Below, in pieces: positions 34,276 to 43,307 of a stretch of 64,000 nucleotides of DNA; the stretch's first letter is position 1; every line of letters begins with the position of its first letter. Source of the stretch: Actinomycetota bacterium (GTDB lineage Bacteria; Actinomycetota; Thermoleophilia; Gaiellales; Gaiellaceae); assembly GCA_005884575.1 (NCBI GenBank), contig VAWW01000008.1, positions 96,975-160,974 on the forward strand. The letters run 5' to 3'. The notes below the pieces were generated by a model, which made no database searches, was not told the DNA's origin, and was given only the letters and a program-made list of their open reading frames with translations. Made by a program: the position numbers and the translations under genes.

Positions 34276-34387
34276 ACGCGACGAGATGAACGCCCGCCAT
34301 GCGCGAGTGCTGGCAAATGCTCGGCGGACACGCGAATTGGCCGAGCGCGCTCAGGCAAAGCTGAACGGAAAGAACTCGGGCAGCTAG
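34247..34387 (+). CDS. Small basic hypothetical protein, 46 aa
   Basis: ATG 34247 (GAGGACG just upstream) gives MAKRKLTKAERDEMNARHAR, a charged helix ending KLNGKNSGS. It overlaps the acidic gene before it in another frame. An acidic/basic pair translated together suggests the two bind each other. Codons include AAA, GAA and AAT, unusual for this region. Confidence 0.5.
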   Translation: MAKRKLTKAERDEMNARHARVLANARRTRELAERAQAKLNGKNSGS

Positions 34388-34411
34388 GCCGCACCGCGCC
34401 GGCCGGCGACC

Positions 34412-34436
34412 GGACGCGCTCGCCTGCGGAGCGTCC
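34412..34436. terminator. Hairpin between convergent small gene and metK
   Basis: GGAC-GC-GCTC pairs with GAGC-GTCC around a 7-base loop (a 2-base bulge on one side). Its place between two converging stops (34387 and 34460) suits a two-way terminator. No T-run is evident. Confidence 0.35.
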
Positions 34437-34459
34437 TGACGTCCGCCCCTGAGAGACTG

Positions 34460-35734
34460 CTACGCCTCGGCGGCGGTCGACGCGGTCGCGTACGGCGCGT
34501 CGCCGTTCAGCCCGGCGGCCGAGCGGAGCGCGGCGGCCTTGTCCGTGCGCTCCCAGGTGAAGTCCCGATCCTCGCGGCCGAAGTGGCCGTACGCGGCGGT
34601 CTTCGCGTAGATCGCACGGCGCAGATCGAGGTCGCGCAGGATCGCCGCGGGCCGCAGGTCGAAATGCTTCTTCACGAGCTCGTCGATCCGCGAGACCGGG
34701 ATCGCCTCGGTGCCGAAGGTCTCGACGAGGATCGAGAGCGGGTGCGCGACGCCGATCGCGTATGCGACCTGGATCTGGCACCGCTCGGCGAGCCCGGCGG
34801 CGACGACGTTCTTCGCGACGTAGCGCGCGGCGTACGCGGCCGAGCGGTCGACCTTCGTCGGATCCTTCCCCGAGAAGGCGCCGCCGCCGTGGGGCGCCGC
34901 GCCGCCGTAGGTGTCGACGATGATCTTGCGGCCGGTGAGGCCGGTGTCGCCCATCGGGCCGCCGATCACGAACTTCCCCGTCGGGTTCACGTAGACGAAG
35001 TCGCGGTCGTGCTCGAGCCGCCGCTCGTCGTAGAGGTCGTGCGGGAGGATCGGCCGGATCACCTGGTCGAGGAGGTCGGGCTTCAGCAGTGTCTCGACGT
35101 CGAGCCCGTCCCGGTGCTGCGTCGAGATCAGGATCCGCTCGATCTCGACCGGCCGCCGGCGCCCGTGCTCGTCGGTCTCGTAGCGGATCGTCACCTGCGT
35201 CTTCCCGTCCGGGCGCAGGTAGGGCAGCAGCTCGGCGCGCCGCACCTCCGCCAGGCGCTTCGCGAGCCTGTGCGCGAGGACGATCGGCAGCGGCATCAGC
35301 GTGTCCGGGTCCTCGTTCGACGCATAGCCGAACATCATCCCCTGGTCGCCGGCGCCGACGCGGTCGAGCGGGTCGTCGTCGCCGTGCTGCATCTCGTACG
35401 ACGCATCGACGCCCTGTGCGATGTCCGGCGACTGCTCGTCGATTGCGACGATCACGCCGCACGTCTCGGCGTCGAAGCCGAACTTCGCGCGCGTGTACCC
35501 GATCTCCGCGATCTTCTTCCGGACGAGCCGCGGGATGTCGATGTAGTGCTCGGTCGTGATCTCGCCGGCGACGACGACGAGGCCGGTCGTGATCAGCGTC
35601 TCGCAGGCGACGCGGCTGTCGGGATCCTGTGCAAGCGCGGCGTCGAGGATGACGTCCGAGATCTGGTCGGCGACCTTGTCCGGATGCCCCTCGGTGACGG
35701 ATTCCGAGGTGAACTGGAAGGAGCGCGGGGCCAT
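34460..35734 (-). CDS. metK: S-adenosylmethionine synthase
   Basis: 424 residues starting [20 protein letters not shown]. Motifs: GHPDK (16-20), [12 protein letters not shown], the P-loop-like [19 protein letters not shown] and the C-terminal [14 protein letters not shown]. It makes SAM from methionine and ATP, the cofactor for RsmD, RsmB and the methyltransferase at 49 kb. About 20 residues longer than E. coli MetK, within the family's range. No SAM riboswitch is seen in the short 56-base leader. Confidence 0.97.
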   Translation of the reverse strand: MAPRSFQFTSESVTEGHPDKVADQISDVILDAALAQDPDSRVACETLITTGLVVVAGEITTEHYIDIPRLVRKKIAEIGYTRAKFGFDAETCGVIVAIDEQSPDIAQGVDASYEMQHGDDDPLDRVGAGDQGMMFGYASNEDPDTLMPLPIVLAHRLAKRLAEVRRAELLPYLRPDGKTQVTIRYETDEHGRRRPVEIERILISTQHRDGLDVETLLKPDLLDQVIRPILPHDLYDERRLEHDRDFVYVNPTGKFVIGGPMGDTGLTGRKIIVDTYGGAAPHGGGAFSGKDPTKVDRSAAYAARYVAKNVVAAGLAERCQIQVAYAIGVAHPLSILVETFGTEAIPVSRIDELVKKHFDLRPAAILRDLDLRRAIYAKTAAYGHFGREDRDFTWERTDKAAALRSAAGLNGDAPYATASTAAEA

Positions 35735-35790
35735 CGGCGGCGAAGGCTACAGGAGCGAAGGCGTCATTGGACCGCCCGTTCGTCTAGGCG

Positions 35791-37275
35791 CTATTTGATC
35801 TCGAGGAACGTCGTGAAGCTGCTCTCGGTCTCGCCGAGGGTGCCCCAGCCCAGGAAGGTCCGCAGCGGGCGGAGATTGTCCCGGACTTCCGGCGGGATCG
35901 ACTCGCCGCCGAGCCGCATCAGGCTCTCGACGAGCGAGATCGAGTCCTTCACGTTGACGTAGAGGAAGCCGCTGGTCTCGTCGGGCATCGAGGCCGCCTC
36001 GACAGCCTCCTTGAACGTCGCGTCGCCGGAGAGCTTCGGGCCGCTTCCCTTCAGATCCTGGAAGGCCTGCTCCTGGTCGGTGACGATGAGCTTGCCGCCG
36101 TCGACGCCGTAGAAGATCGAGAACTCGCCGAAGTTGAGCTCCTTGGCCTGGACGGAGCCGATCGTGATCGGCTTCGGCTCGATCGGCGCGCCGGCGAGCG
36201 CGGCGATCTGGGCGACGAGCTTGTCGACCGCGGGCACCGCCTGCTCCGGCGAATCGGGCTGGGTGACGAGTGTGATCTCGGGCAGGATCGCGCCCGGCCG
36301 GACGTAGAGCGCGTTCTCGTGCGCGAGCAGCGGGCCCAGCTGCTCGAGCGCCGAGAGCAGCTGCTTCACCTCGGGAAGGTTCGCGCCGCCGCTCTGGCGG
36401 ACACCCTGCTCGAAGGCCTTGCGGAAGTTCCCCTGCGCCGCGAAGTCCGAGCCGTTGAACGAGAGGAAGAGGAGCGCGCCCGCCGGCACCTGGTCGACGA
36501 GCGTGGCCTTGTACGGCTTGTAGGTCTGCTTGACGCCCGCGGTCTTGAACGTCCCGTCGAGCCTGACGCCGTTCGACTCGGCGACGAGCTCGGCGACGCC
36601 CGAAACGAGCTTGCCGTACTGCGCGAAACTCGTCGAGCTGTCCGGAAACGCGTTCTCCAGCGCAGCCGTCACCTTCGCGCCGTTCGCATACGCCTTCGCG
36701 AGCGCGGAATCGGACAGCTTGCCCATCGCGTCCTTGAAGGTCGGGTCGTCGGCGAGTTTCGCGCCGTCGACCTGCTGCTTGTAGAGGTCGATCTTCGCCT
36801 GGCTGTCCGAGACGACCGTCCAGTCGCCGACCTTCTCGTAGACGGCCTTGCTGTTCGGGTCGTTCGCGTTGCCCTTCTTGATCAGCGCGGCGAACTTCGC
36901 ATCGTCGGCGGGCTGGAGGAGGCCGACGACGTCGTACTTCGGCTCGAAGTCGAGGACGGCGATGTCGACTTCCTTGCCGAGCGCGGGCTTGACTTCGGTC
37001 TCATAGTTCAGGCCGTTCTTCGTGAGCTCCTTCTGGATCGACTGGAGGAGCTGCGCGCGACCGGGAAACTTGCTCAGGAGCGCGTCGGCGGCCTTCCACT
37101 GGTCGGACGACGCGTCCGTGTCGATCGTGACGTAGACCGGGGCGCTCGCGGGGGTGACCGCCGCACCGGCAGAGAGGTCGCCGGAGCCGCTCGTGTTCGT
37201 CGTGCCGCCGCAGCCGGCGCCGACCAGGGCGAGCGCCGCCCCGAGACCTGCCAGCCCTGCCAACCGTCCGCGCAT
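35791..37275 (-). CDS. DUF3352 lipoprotein
   Basis: 494 residues. A lipoprotein signal (LVGAGCGG, lipidated Cys22) is followed by a Ser/Gly linker and a domain beginning APVYVTIDTDASSDQWKAADALLSKFPG that matches DUF3352. Repeated SDSAL/KAYANG and DETSGFLYVNVKDS segments are typical. Function is unknown; it is probably anchored to the outer face of the membrane. Translated with gpsA (1 base apart). Confidence 0.85.
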   Translation of the reverse strand: MRGRLAGLAGLGAALALVGAGCGGTTNTSGSGDLSAGAAVTPASAPVYVTIDTDASSDQWKAADALLSKFPGRAQLLQSIQKELTKNGLNYETEVKPALGKEVDIAVLDFEPKYDVVGLLQPADDAKFAALIKKGNANDPNSKAVYEKVGDWTVVSDSQAKIDLYKQQVDGAKLADDPTFKDAMGKLSDSALAKAYANGAKVTAALENAFPDSSTSFAQYGKLVSGVAELVAESNGVRLDGTFKTAGVKQTYKPYKATLVDQVPAGALLFLSFNGSDFAAQGNFRKAFEQGVRQSGGANLPEVKQLLSALEQLGPLLAHENALYVRPGAILPEITLVTQPDSPEQAVPAVDKLVAQIAALAGAPIEPKPITIGSVQAKELNFGEFSIFYGVDGGKLIVTDQEQAFQDLKGSGPKLSGDATFKEAVEAASMPDETSGFLYVNVKDSISLVESLMRLGGESIPPEVRDNLRPLRTFLGWGTLGETESSFTTFLEIK

Positions 37276-37276
37276 G

Positions 37277-38230
37277 TCACTCCTCCGTCGGCTGTCTGCC
37301 CATGAGCCTCGACATCAGTTCGGGGAGACTCTGCCCGGAAAGGACGGCACACACACCCTCGGTGATCGGCAGTTCCACGCCGAGCCGGTGCGAGAGGTCG
37401 CGGAGGACGGGCGCCGTCGTCAGTCCCTCGACCGTCTGGCCGATCTCGGCGGCGGCCTCGTCCGCGGTGCGGCCCTGGGCGATCAGCTCGCCTGCGTGGC
37501 GATTCCGCCCGTGCGGGCTCTCGCACGTGACGATGAGGTCGCCCATGCCGGCGAGGCCGGCGAACGTCTCCGGCCGCGCGCCGGCCGCTTCGCCCAATCG
37601 GGCCATCTCCGCCAGGCCGCGCGTGATCAGCGCGGCCTTTGCGTTGTCGCCGAGGCCGAGTCCGTCGACGCCCCCCGCCGCGAGCGCGATCACGTTCTTC
37701 GCAGCCGCGCAGAGCTCGACGCCGACGACGTCCGCGTTGACGTAGACGCGGAACGCCATGCTGTTGATCGCGTGCTGCAGCTGCCCGGCGAGGAAGCCGT
37801 CCTCGCTCGCGACTACGGCGGCCGTCGGGAGTCCGCGGACGATCTCGTCGGCGATGTTCGGTCCCGAGAGGACGGCAACCGGGCGGTCGCCGACGTGGAG
37901 CGAAAGCCGGTCGCCGGTCGCCGGGTCGAGGCCCTTCGTCAGGCTGAGGACGGGCGCGTCGCCCGGGAGCGCTGCTGCAACTTCCGCGAACGCCTTGCTC
38001 GGGACCGCGAGGACGTTCACGTCTTCGCCGGCGGGAAGCGCGTCGGTCGTCACCGCGTCGACGCCGCGCAGGTCGACCGTGCGCGCATAGCGCGGATTTC
38101 GGCCGGTCGCGCGAATCGCCTCCACCTGCTCGGGATCCCGCGCGGCGAGCGTGACCTCGTGGCCGCGCTCGAGCAGGATCCCCGCGAACGCCGTTCCCCA
38201 CGATCCCGCACCGACGATGGTGAACTTCAT
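37277..38230 (-). CDS. gpsA: Glycerol-3-phosphate dehydrogenase [NAD(P)+]
   Basis: 317 residues from ATG 38228-38230. NAD site GAGSWGTAFA at 7-16, GPNIADEI, AAKNVIALAAGGVDGLGLGDNAKAALITRGLAEM and GLAGMGDLIVTC are the family signatures. It makes sn-glycerol-3-phosphate for the PlsC pathway, and plsC lies two genes upstream. ATGA overlap with der. Confidence 0.96.
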   Translation of the reverse strand: MKFTIVGAGSWGTAFAGILLERGHEVTLAARDPEQVEAIRATGRNPRYARTVDLRGVDAVTTDALPAGEDVNVLAVPSKAFAEVAAALPGDAPVLSLTKGLDPATGDRLSLHVGDRPVAVLSGPNIADEIVRGLPTAAVVASEDGFLAGQLQHAINSMAFRVYVNADVVGVELCAAAKNVIALAAGGVDGLGLGDNAKAALITRGLAEMARLGEAAGARPETFAGLAGMGDLIVTCESPHGRNRHAGELIAQGRTADEAAAEIGQTVEGLTTAPVLRDLSHRLGVELPITEGVCAVLSGQSLPELMSRLMGRQPTEE

Positions 38231-39528
38231 GTGCTGCGGACGAAGTCGATCGTGACGGGGACGCCCTCGAGGCCGAGCCGCTCGCGCAGCTGGTTCTCGA
38301 CCCAGTACCCGTAGTCGCGCGTCACGAGGCCGGGGTCGTTGACCGAGATCCGGAAGCGCGGCGGCCTTGTCGTCACCTGCGTCCCGTAGAGCAGGTTGAG
38401 GCGCCTGTCGCCCTTCGACGGCGGCTGCCGTGCCTCGCGCAGCTCCTTGAGGATGCGGTTCAGCTCCGCGGTCGAGACGCGTGCGGTGTGCTTGTCGTAG
38501 AGCTCGGCGACCTTGTCGAGCAACCGGCCGAGCCCGCGACCGGTCTTCGCCGAGACGGCGACGAACGGCGGCCGCTGGCGGAGCCGGCGCGTGAGGTGGC
38601 CGCGCACGTCTTCGACGGTCATCGTCGAAACGTCCCACTTCGAGAGGACGACGAGCGTCGAGGACTGCGTCTTTCTGGCGATGTCGGCGACGGCGAGATC
38701 CTGCTCGACGATCCCCTCGGACGAGTCGATCAGGACGAGCGCGACGTCGGCGCGCTCGGCGGCCTCGAGCGCGCGCAGCTCCGAGTAGTACTCGATCCCC
38801 TGCCGGTGCTTTCGCTTGCGACGCAGGCCGGCGGTATCGACGAGGACGAACGTACGGCCTCCGTGCTCCAGCACGGTGTCGATCGCGTCGCGCGTGGTGC
38901 CGGGGACCTCGGAGACGATCACGCGCTCGCGGCCGAGCAAGGCGTTGACGAGGCTCGACTTGCCGACGTTCGGGCGGCCGAGGATCGCGACCCGGATCGC
39001 GTCTGCGCCAATCTCCGTCCTGCCGCCTCCCGGCAGCCGCTCGACGACGTCATCGAGGAGGTCGCCGGTGCCGTGGCCGTGCATCCCGGAGATCGGCGCC
39101 GGCTCGCCGAGCCCGAGCCGGTGGAACTCGAGCGCGAGCGGCTCCTGCGACGGGTCGTCGATCTTGTTCGCGACGACGACCACCGGCTTGCGGGACTCGC
39201 GGAGGATCTGCGCGATCTCCTCGTCGCTCTGTGTGATTCCCTGACGCGCGTCGACGACGAACAGCACGAGGTCGGCCTCCTCGACCGCCTCGGCGATCGA
39301 GCGGGTGATCGGCCTCGTGTCGGCGATGTCGACGCCGCCCGTGTCGATCAGCAGGAAGCGCTTCCCGTTCCAGTCGGTGACGAGCTCCTTGCGGTCGCGC
39401 GTGACCCCGGGACTCTCGTGCACGACCGCGGCGCGCGACTGCGTCAGCCGGTTGACGAGCGTCGACTTGCCGACGTTCGGAAAGCCGACGACTGCGACGG
39501 TTCCGGCCAGCTGCTCCTCGGTGCTCAC
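38227..39528 (-). CDS. der: Ribosome-associated GTPase Der (EngA)
   Basis: 433 residues with two G domains in tandem: GFPNVGKST with DTGGVD and NKID in the first; GRPNVGKSS with DTAGLRRKRK and SKWD in the second; plus a C-terminal KH-like domain (NDPGLVTRDYGYWVENQLRE). Der is essential for 50S assembly. The start is GTG 39526-39528, giving VSTEEQLAG; it overlaps the plsC stop (GTGA). Confidence 0.96.
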   Translation of the reverse strand: MSTEEQLAGTVAVVGFPNVGKSTLVNRLTQSRAAVVHESPGVTRDRKELVTDWNGKRFLLIDTGGVDIADTRPITRSIAEAVEEADLVLFVVDARQGITQSDEEIAQILRESRKPVVVVANKIDDPSQEPLALEFHRLGLGEPAPISGMHGHGTGDLLDDVVERLPGGGRTEIGADAIRVAILGRPNVGKSSLVNALLGRERVIVSEVPGTTRDAIDTVLEHGGRTFVLVDTAGLRRKRKHRQGIEYYSELRALEAAERADVALVLIDSSEGIVEQDLAVADIARKTQSSTLVVLSKWDVSTMTVEDVRGHLTRRLRQRPPFVAVSAKTGRGLGRLLDKVAELYDKHTARVSTAELNRILKELREARQPPSKGDRRLNLLYGTQVTTRPPRFRISVNDPGLVTRDYGYWVENQLRERLGLEGVPVTIDFVRST

Positions 39529-40175
39529 GCCGGTGGTGTAGCAACGACCGGCCGCCCCACCTCGTGCAGATCGCGCAGCCAGGCCCACTGCCGGTGGAGC
39601 TCGCGCTCGATCTCCTTCGACGCCTCGCGGTAGCCCTTGCCGTTCCGCGGCAGCCCTTCGAAGCGCATCGGCTCGCCGTACGAGATCGAGACCGGCGCGA
39701 AGTTCCCGATCTTCCACGTCTGCGAACCGTGGATCGCGGCCACGACGACGGGCACGTCCTCCTGCAGCGCGGCCATCGCCGCCCCCGGCTGCACCGGCCC
39801 GGGCTCGCCGCTTCGCTGGCGCGTCCCCTCGGCGAAGATCCCGAGTACCCGGCCGTCGCGGACGACCTCGCGCATCATGCGGACGGCCTCGCGGTCCGAC
39901 TCGCCGCGGCGCACCGAGAACGTCCCGAAGGCGCGGATCAGCTCGCCGAGCCCGGGGACGACGTGCGCCTCGACCTTCGCCATGTAGTAGATCGTCCGCG
40001 GCGACGCGACGCCGAATGCAGCGGGGTCGAGCCAGTGGAAGTGGTTCATCGCGAGCACCACACCGCCGTACGCGGGCACGCGCTCGCGGCCGTAGACACG
40101 CAGCGGCGCGAAGATCCGGACGGCGGTGCCGATCGTCAGCCGGCCGATCGCCCAGACGACGTCGACGCCGTTCAC
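39525..40175 (-). CDS. plsC: 1-acyl-sn-glycerol-3-phosphate acyltransferase
   Basis: 216 residues, GTG start 40173-40175 giving VNGVDVVWAIGR. The acyltransferase box is NHFHWLDPAAFG (H-x4-D) and the substrate motif is FAEGTRQRSG. It acylates lysophosphatidic acid. Located in the cmk-plsC-der-gpsA cluster, as in many Firmicutes and actinobacteria. GTGA overlap with cmk. Confidence 0.92.
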   Translation of the reverse strand: MNGVDVVWAIGRLTIGTAVRIFAPLRVYGRERVPAYGGVVLAMNHFHWLDPAAFGVASPRTIYYMAKVEAHVVPGLGELIRAFGTFSVRRGESDREAVRMMREVVRDGRVLGIFAEGTRQRSGEPGPVQPGAAMAALQEDVPVVVAAIHGSQTWKIGNFAPVSISYGEPMRFEGLPRNGKGYREASKEIERELHRQWAWLRDLHEVGRPVVATPPA

Positions 40176-40834
40176 GCCTGGGAACCGCTTGCGGTTCCCA
40201 TTTGCTGTGTGCGTATGGCCCGGACCATCTCCTGTATCCGGTCGACGACGTCCTCCACCTGGAGGTGGGTCGTGTCGATCTGCTCGGCGTCCGCGGCGGG
40301 CTGCATCCGCTCGGCGTCGCTCTGGTCGCGGACCTTCAGGTCGGTCGCCAACGCGTCGGTGCCGATCCCCGGCCGCTCGGCGCTCCGTCGCCGAGCACGC
40401 TCGTCGCGGTCGGCGAGGAGGTACACCTTCACTTCCGCGTTCGGCGCGACGACGGTGCCGATGTCGCGTCCCTCGATCACGACGTCGCCGCGCTGCCCGA
40501 GCTCTCGCTGCCGCTCCCGCATCACCTCGCGCACCTCGTGGTGTCGCGCGACGACGGGGACCATCCGGTCGATGCGCGTCTCGCGGATCGTGGCGGTGAC
40601 GTCGGTGCCGGCGATCAGCACGCGGCCGGCCTTGTCGAAGGTGACCGGCTCGGCACGTGCGAGCACCGCGAGCTTCTCGCCTTCGCCGAGCGGGACGCCG
40701 CGCTGCATCGCGAGCCACGTCAGCGCGCGGTACATCGCACCGGTGTCGAGGTAGCGGAAGCCGAGCCGCTCGGCGAGCCGCCGCGCGACCGTGCTCTTGC
40801 CGGCCCCGGCGGGCCCGTCTATCGCGACGATCAT
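40172..40834 (-). CDS. cmk: Cytidylate kinase
   Basis: 220 residues with the P-loop GPAGAGKST (7-15), the substrate loop FRYLDTGAMYRALTW, and EGRDIGTVVAPNAEVKVYL; these are the CMP kinase signature. It phosphorylates CMP and dCMP. ATG 40832-40834 overlaps the aroA stop (ATGA). A much longer open frame upstream is a shadow of aroA. Confidence 0.96.
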   Translation of the reverse strand: MIVAIDGPAGAGKSTVARRLAERLGFRYLDTGAMYRALTWLAMQRGVPLGEGEKLAVLARAEPVTFDKAGRVLIAGTDVTATIRETRIDRMVPVVARHHEVREVMRERQRELGQRGDVVIEGRDIGTVVAPNAEVKVYLLADRDERARRRSAERPGIGTDALATDLKVRDQSDAERMQPAADAEQIDTTHLQVEDVVDRIQEMVRAIRTQQMGTASGSQA

Positions 40835-42108
40835 CGTCTCGCCACCGATTCGAGGAGGTCGAAGAAGCCGGGGAAGCTTACCGAGACGGCTTCCGCGCCC
40901 CCGATCTCCACGGGCTCCCGGGACGCCAGTCCGGCGACCGCTCCGAGCATCGCGATCCGGTGGTCGCCGACGGCGTCCATGCGGCCGCCGCGGAGGCGCG
41001 CCGGAACGCCGGTGACCTCCCAGCCGTCGTCGCGGGGCTTGATCCGTGCGCCGAGCGCATGCAGCGCGTCGGCAACCGCGGCGATCCGGTCGGACTCCTT
41101 CACGCGCAGCTCCTCGGCGCCGCGGACGACGGTTGTCCCGCGCGCGTGCGCGGCGACGAGCGCGAGCAGCGGCAGCTCGTCGACCATCGCCGGCACCTCG
41201 TCGGCGCCGACGTCGGCGGCCGTCAGCGGCACGCTGCGGATCTCGAGGTCCGCGACGAGCTCGCCGCCCGCGCGCCGGCGGTTGAAGACCGTGATGTGCG
41301 CGCCCATCCGCTCGAGCACGTCGAGGAGGCCCGTGCGGCGCGGGTTGACGTTGACGTCGTGGATCGTCAGCTCCGAGCCGGGCAGCAGCGCGGCGGCGAC
41401 GATCAGCGGCGCGGCGGACGAGAAGTCGCCGGGGACGAGCACTTCGCCGAGCCGCAGCGCGCTGGGCGGCTCGATCGTGACCGAGCCGGGCCGGCGGCGG
41501 ACGGTGACGCCCGCGGCCTCGAGCATCAGCTCTGTGTGGTCGCGCGTCGGCTTCGGCTCGACGACCGTCGTCGGGCCCTCCGCGTTCAGCCCGGCGAGCA
41601 GGATCGCGGATTTCACCTGCGCGCTCGCGACCGGCAGCGTGTAGTCGATCCCGTGCAGGTCGCCCGTGCCCTCGACGATCACGGGCGCGTGACCGTCGGT
41701 CGTCTCGATGCGCGCGCCCATGCGGCTGAGCGGCTCGGCGACCCGGCCCATCGGCCGCAGGGTCAGCGACTCGTCGCCCGTGAGCTCGAAGCGTCCCTCC
41801 TGCCCGGCGACGATCCCGGTCAGCAGGCGGAGCAGTGTGCCGGCGTTGCCGGCGGCGACCGTCCCCGGCTGCAGGCCGCGCAGTCCGACACCGTGGACGA
41901 CGAGCTCGTCGTCGGCGACGTCGTCGACCTGGACGCCGAGCGTGCGCACGGCGTCGATCGTCGACCGGGTGTCGGCCGAGCGGCCGAAGCCGAGCACGCG
42001 CGTCTCCCCCTCGCCGATCGCGCCGAGCAGGACGCCGCGGTGCGAGACCGACTTGTCGCCCGGCACGACCGCGTGGCCGACCAGCGCCGCCGCAGGGTCG
42101 ACTTTCAT
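40831..42108 (-). CDS. aroA: 3-phosphoshikimate 1-carboxyvinyltransferase (EPSP synthase)
   Basis: 425 residues: VPGDKSVSHRGVLLGAI at the start, NAGTLLRLLTGIVAG, LPVASAQVKSAILLAGL and RVKESDRIAAVADALHALG. Both EPSP synthase signatures are present. It is the sixth step of the shikimate pathway, fed by the DAHP synthase two genes upstream. Overlaps tyrA by ATGA. Confidence 0.96.
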   Translation of the reverse strand: MKVDPAAALVGHAVVPGDKSVSHRGVLLGAIGEGETRVLGFGRSADTRSTIDAVRTLGVQVDDVADDELVVHGVGLRGLQPGTVAAGNAGTLLRLLTGIVAGQEGRFELTGDESLTLRPMGRVAEPLSRMGARIETTDGHAPVIVEGTGDLHGIDYTLPVASAQVKSAILLAGLNAEGPTTVVEPKPTRDHTELMLEAAGVTVRRRPGSVTIEPPSALRLGEVLVPGDFSSAAPLIVAAALLPGSELTIHDVNVNPRRTGLLDVLERMGAHITVFNRRRAGGELVADLEIRSVPLTAADVGADEVPAMVDELPLLALVAAHARGTTVVRGAEELRVKESDRIAAVADALHALGARIKPRDDGWEVTGVPARLRGGRMDAVGDHRIAMLGAVAGLASREPVEIGGAEAVSVSFPGFFDLLESVARR

Positions 42109-43193
42109 GACTCGTCGAGCGGTGAGACATCGACGGCGTAGCCCTGGCTCTCGAGTAGGTCGGCCGCCCGCTGCGCCTGCTCCTCGCCGGCGATCATCAG
42201 GGTGAAGGCGCCGCCGCGCTCGGGCGAGTCGTGGCGAAGCTCGAAGTCCTCGATGTTGATCCGCTCCGCGCCGAGAGCCTGCGTGATCGCGGAGAGGACG
42301 CCGGGGCGGTCGGGGATGCGGACGAGCAGCCGGTGGATCTGCCCCGCCTCGCCGTACGCGCCGGTGAGCAGGCGCCGGCGGTTCTGGCCGGCCTCGCCGA
42401 TCCAGCGGGCAACGAAGCCTGCGTCGCCGGCGTCGAGCGCCGCCTCGAGCTGCTCGACGCGTCGGCGGTGCTCGGCGAGCGCGTCGCGAACGGAGTCCGC
42501 GTTGTCGAGGAAGATGTCGACCCAGATGCGCGGGTTCGCGCCGCCGATCCGCGTCATGTCGCGCAGCCCGCCGCCGGCCGCCGCGAGCGGCTCGTGTCCC
42601 TCGACCCGGTTCGCGCCGACCTGGTTCAGCAGCAGGTTGGCGAGCGCGTGCGGGAGGTGCGAGGTGAGCGCGAGGATCCGGTCGTGCGCCTGCGGGTCGA
42701 CGGCGACGGGGATCGCGCCGAGCGCCGAGACGAAGCCGTGCAGCGCGCGGTAGCGGTCGGCGTCGGTCGTCGGGGAGGGCGTCAGGAACCAGGTCGCTCC
42801 CTCGAACAATTCGGCGCGCGCGTGTGCAGGGCCGTGCGCCTCGGAGCCGGCGAGCGGGTGGCCGCCGACGAAGCGCACCGACGGCTCCGCACCCGCGATC
42901 CAGCCCTTGGTCGAGCCGACGTCGGTGACCGTGCAGCCGTCGCCGCTGTGGCGCAGCACTTCGACGACCTGTGCCGGGAGCTGCGCCACAGGCGCCGCGA
43001 CGACGGCGAGCTCGGCGTCGGCGACCGCATCGGCGAGCGAGCCCGCGTCGCGGTCGATCGCCCCGCGCTCGGCCGCGCCGGCAAGCGCCGCCGGATCGGG
43101 ATCCCAGCCGGAGACCTCAGCGCCGAGCGCGTGCTTGGCCGCGAGGCCGACGGACGAGCCGATCAACCCGGTGCCGACGAGAGCGAGCTTCAT
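42105..43193 (-). CDS. tyrA: Prephenate dehydrogenase with ACT domain
   Basis: 362 residues from ATG 43191-43193 (a TTG two codons earlier is possible). NAD site MKLALVGTGLIGSSVG; DVGSTKGWI, GGHPLAGSEAHGP and LTSHLPHALANLL are TyrA motifs. The C-terminal ACT domain (VRIPDRPGVLSAITQALGAE) is the probable site of tyrosine feedback. Leads to tyrosine from prephenate. Confidence 0.95.
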   Translation of the reverse strand: MKLALVGTGLIGSSVGLAAKHALGAEVSGWDPDPAALAGAAERGAIDRDAGSLADAVADAELAVVAAPVAQLPAQVVEVLRHSGDGCTVTDVGSTKGWIAGAEPSVRFVGGHPLAGSEAHGPAHARAELFEGATWFLTPSPTTDADRYRALHGFVSALGAIPVAVDPQAHDRILALTSHLPHALANLLLNQVGANRVEGHEPLAAAGGGLRDMTRIGGANPRIWVDIFLDNADSVRDALAEHRRRVEQLEAALDAGDAGFVARWIGEAGQNRRRLLTGAYGEAGQIHRLLVRIPDRPGVLSAITQALGAERINIEDFELRHDSPERGGAFTLMIAGEEQAQRAADLLESQGYAVDVSPLDES

Positions 43194-43240
43194 GCGCAAA
43201 GTAGAGCACGGCTTTGACCGTGTCCCTGCGTCACACGTCT

Positions 43241-43284
43241 GGGGTCAGGTCTTGCAACGACGCATCAATGCAAGACCTGACCCC
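43241..43284. repeat. REP-like perfect palindrome
   Basis: GGGGTCAGGTCTTGCA and its exact complement TGCAAGACCTGACCCC flank a 12-base loop. It sits in the 114-base gap between aroG and tyrA. The sequence resembles extragenic palindromes moved by RAYT/Y1 transposases; no transposase gene is in the window and no second copy was found. In the transcript it would form a very stable hairpin. Confidence 0.75.
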
Positions 43285-43307
43285 GGACTTGGACTGTTGG
43301 GACAGGG

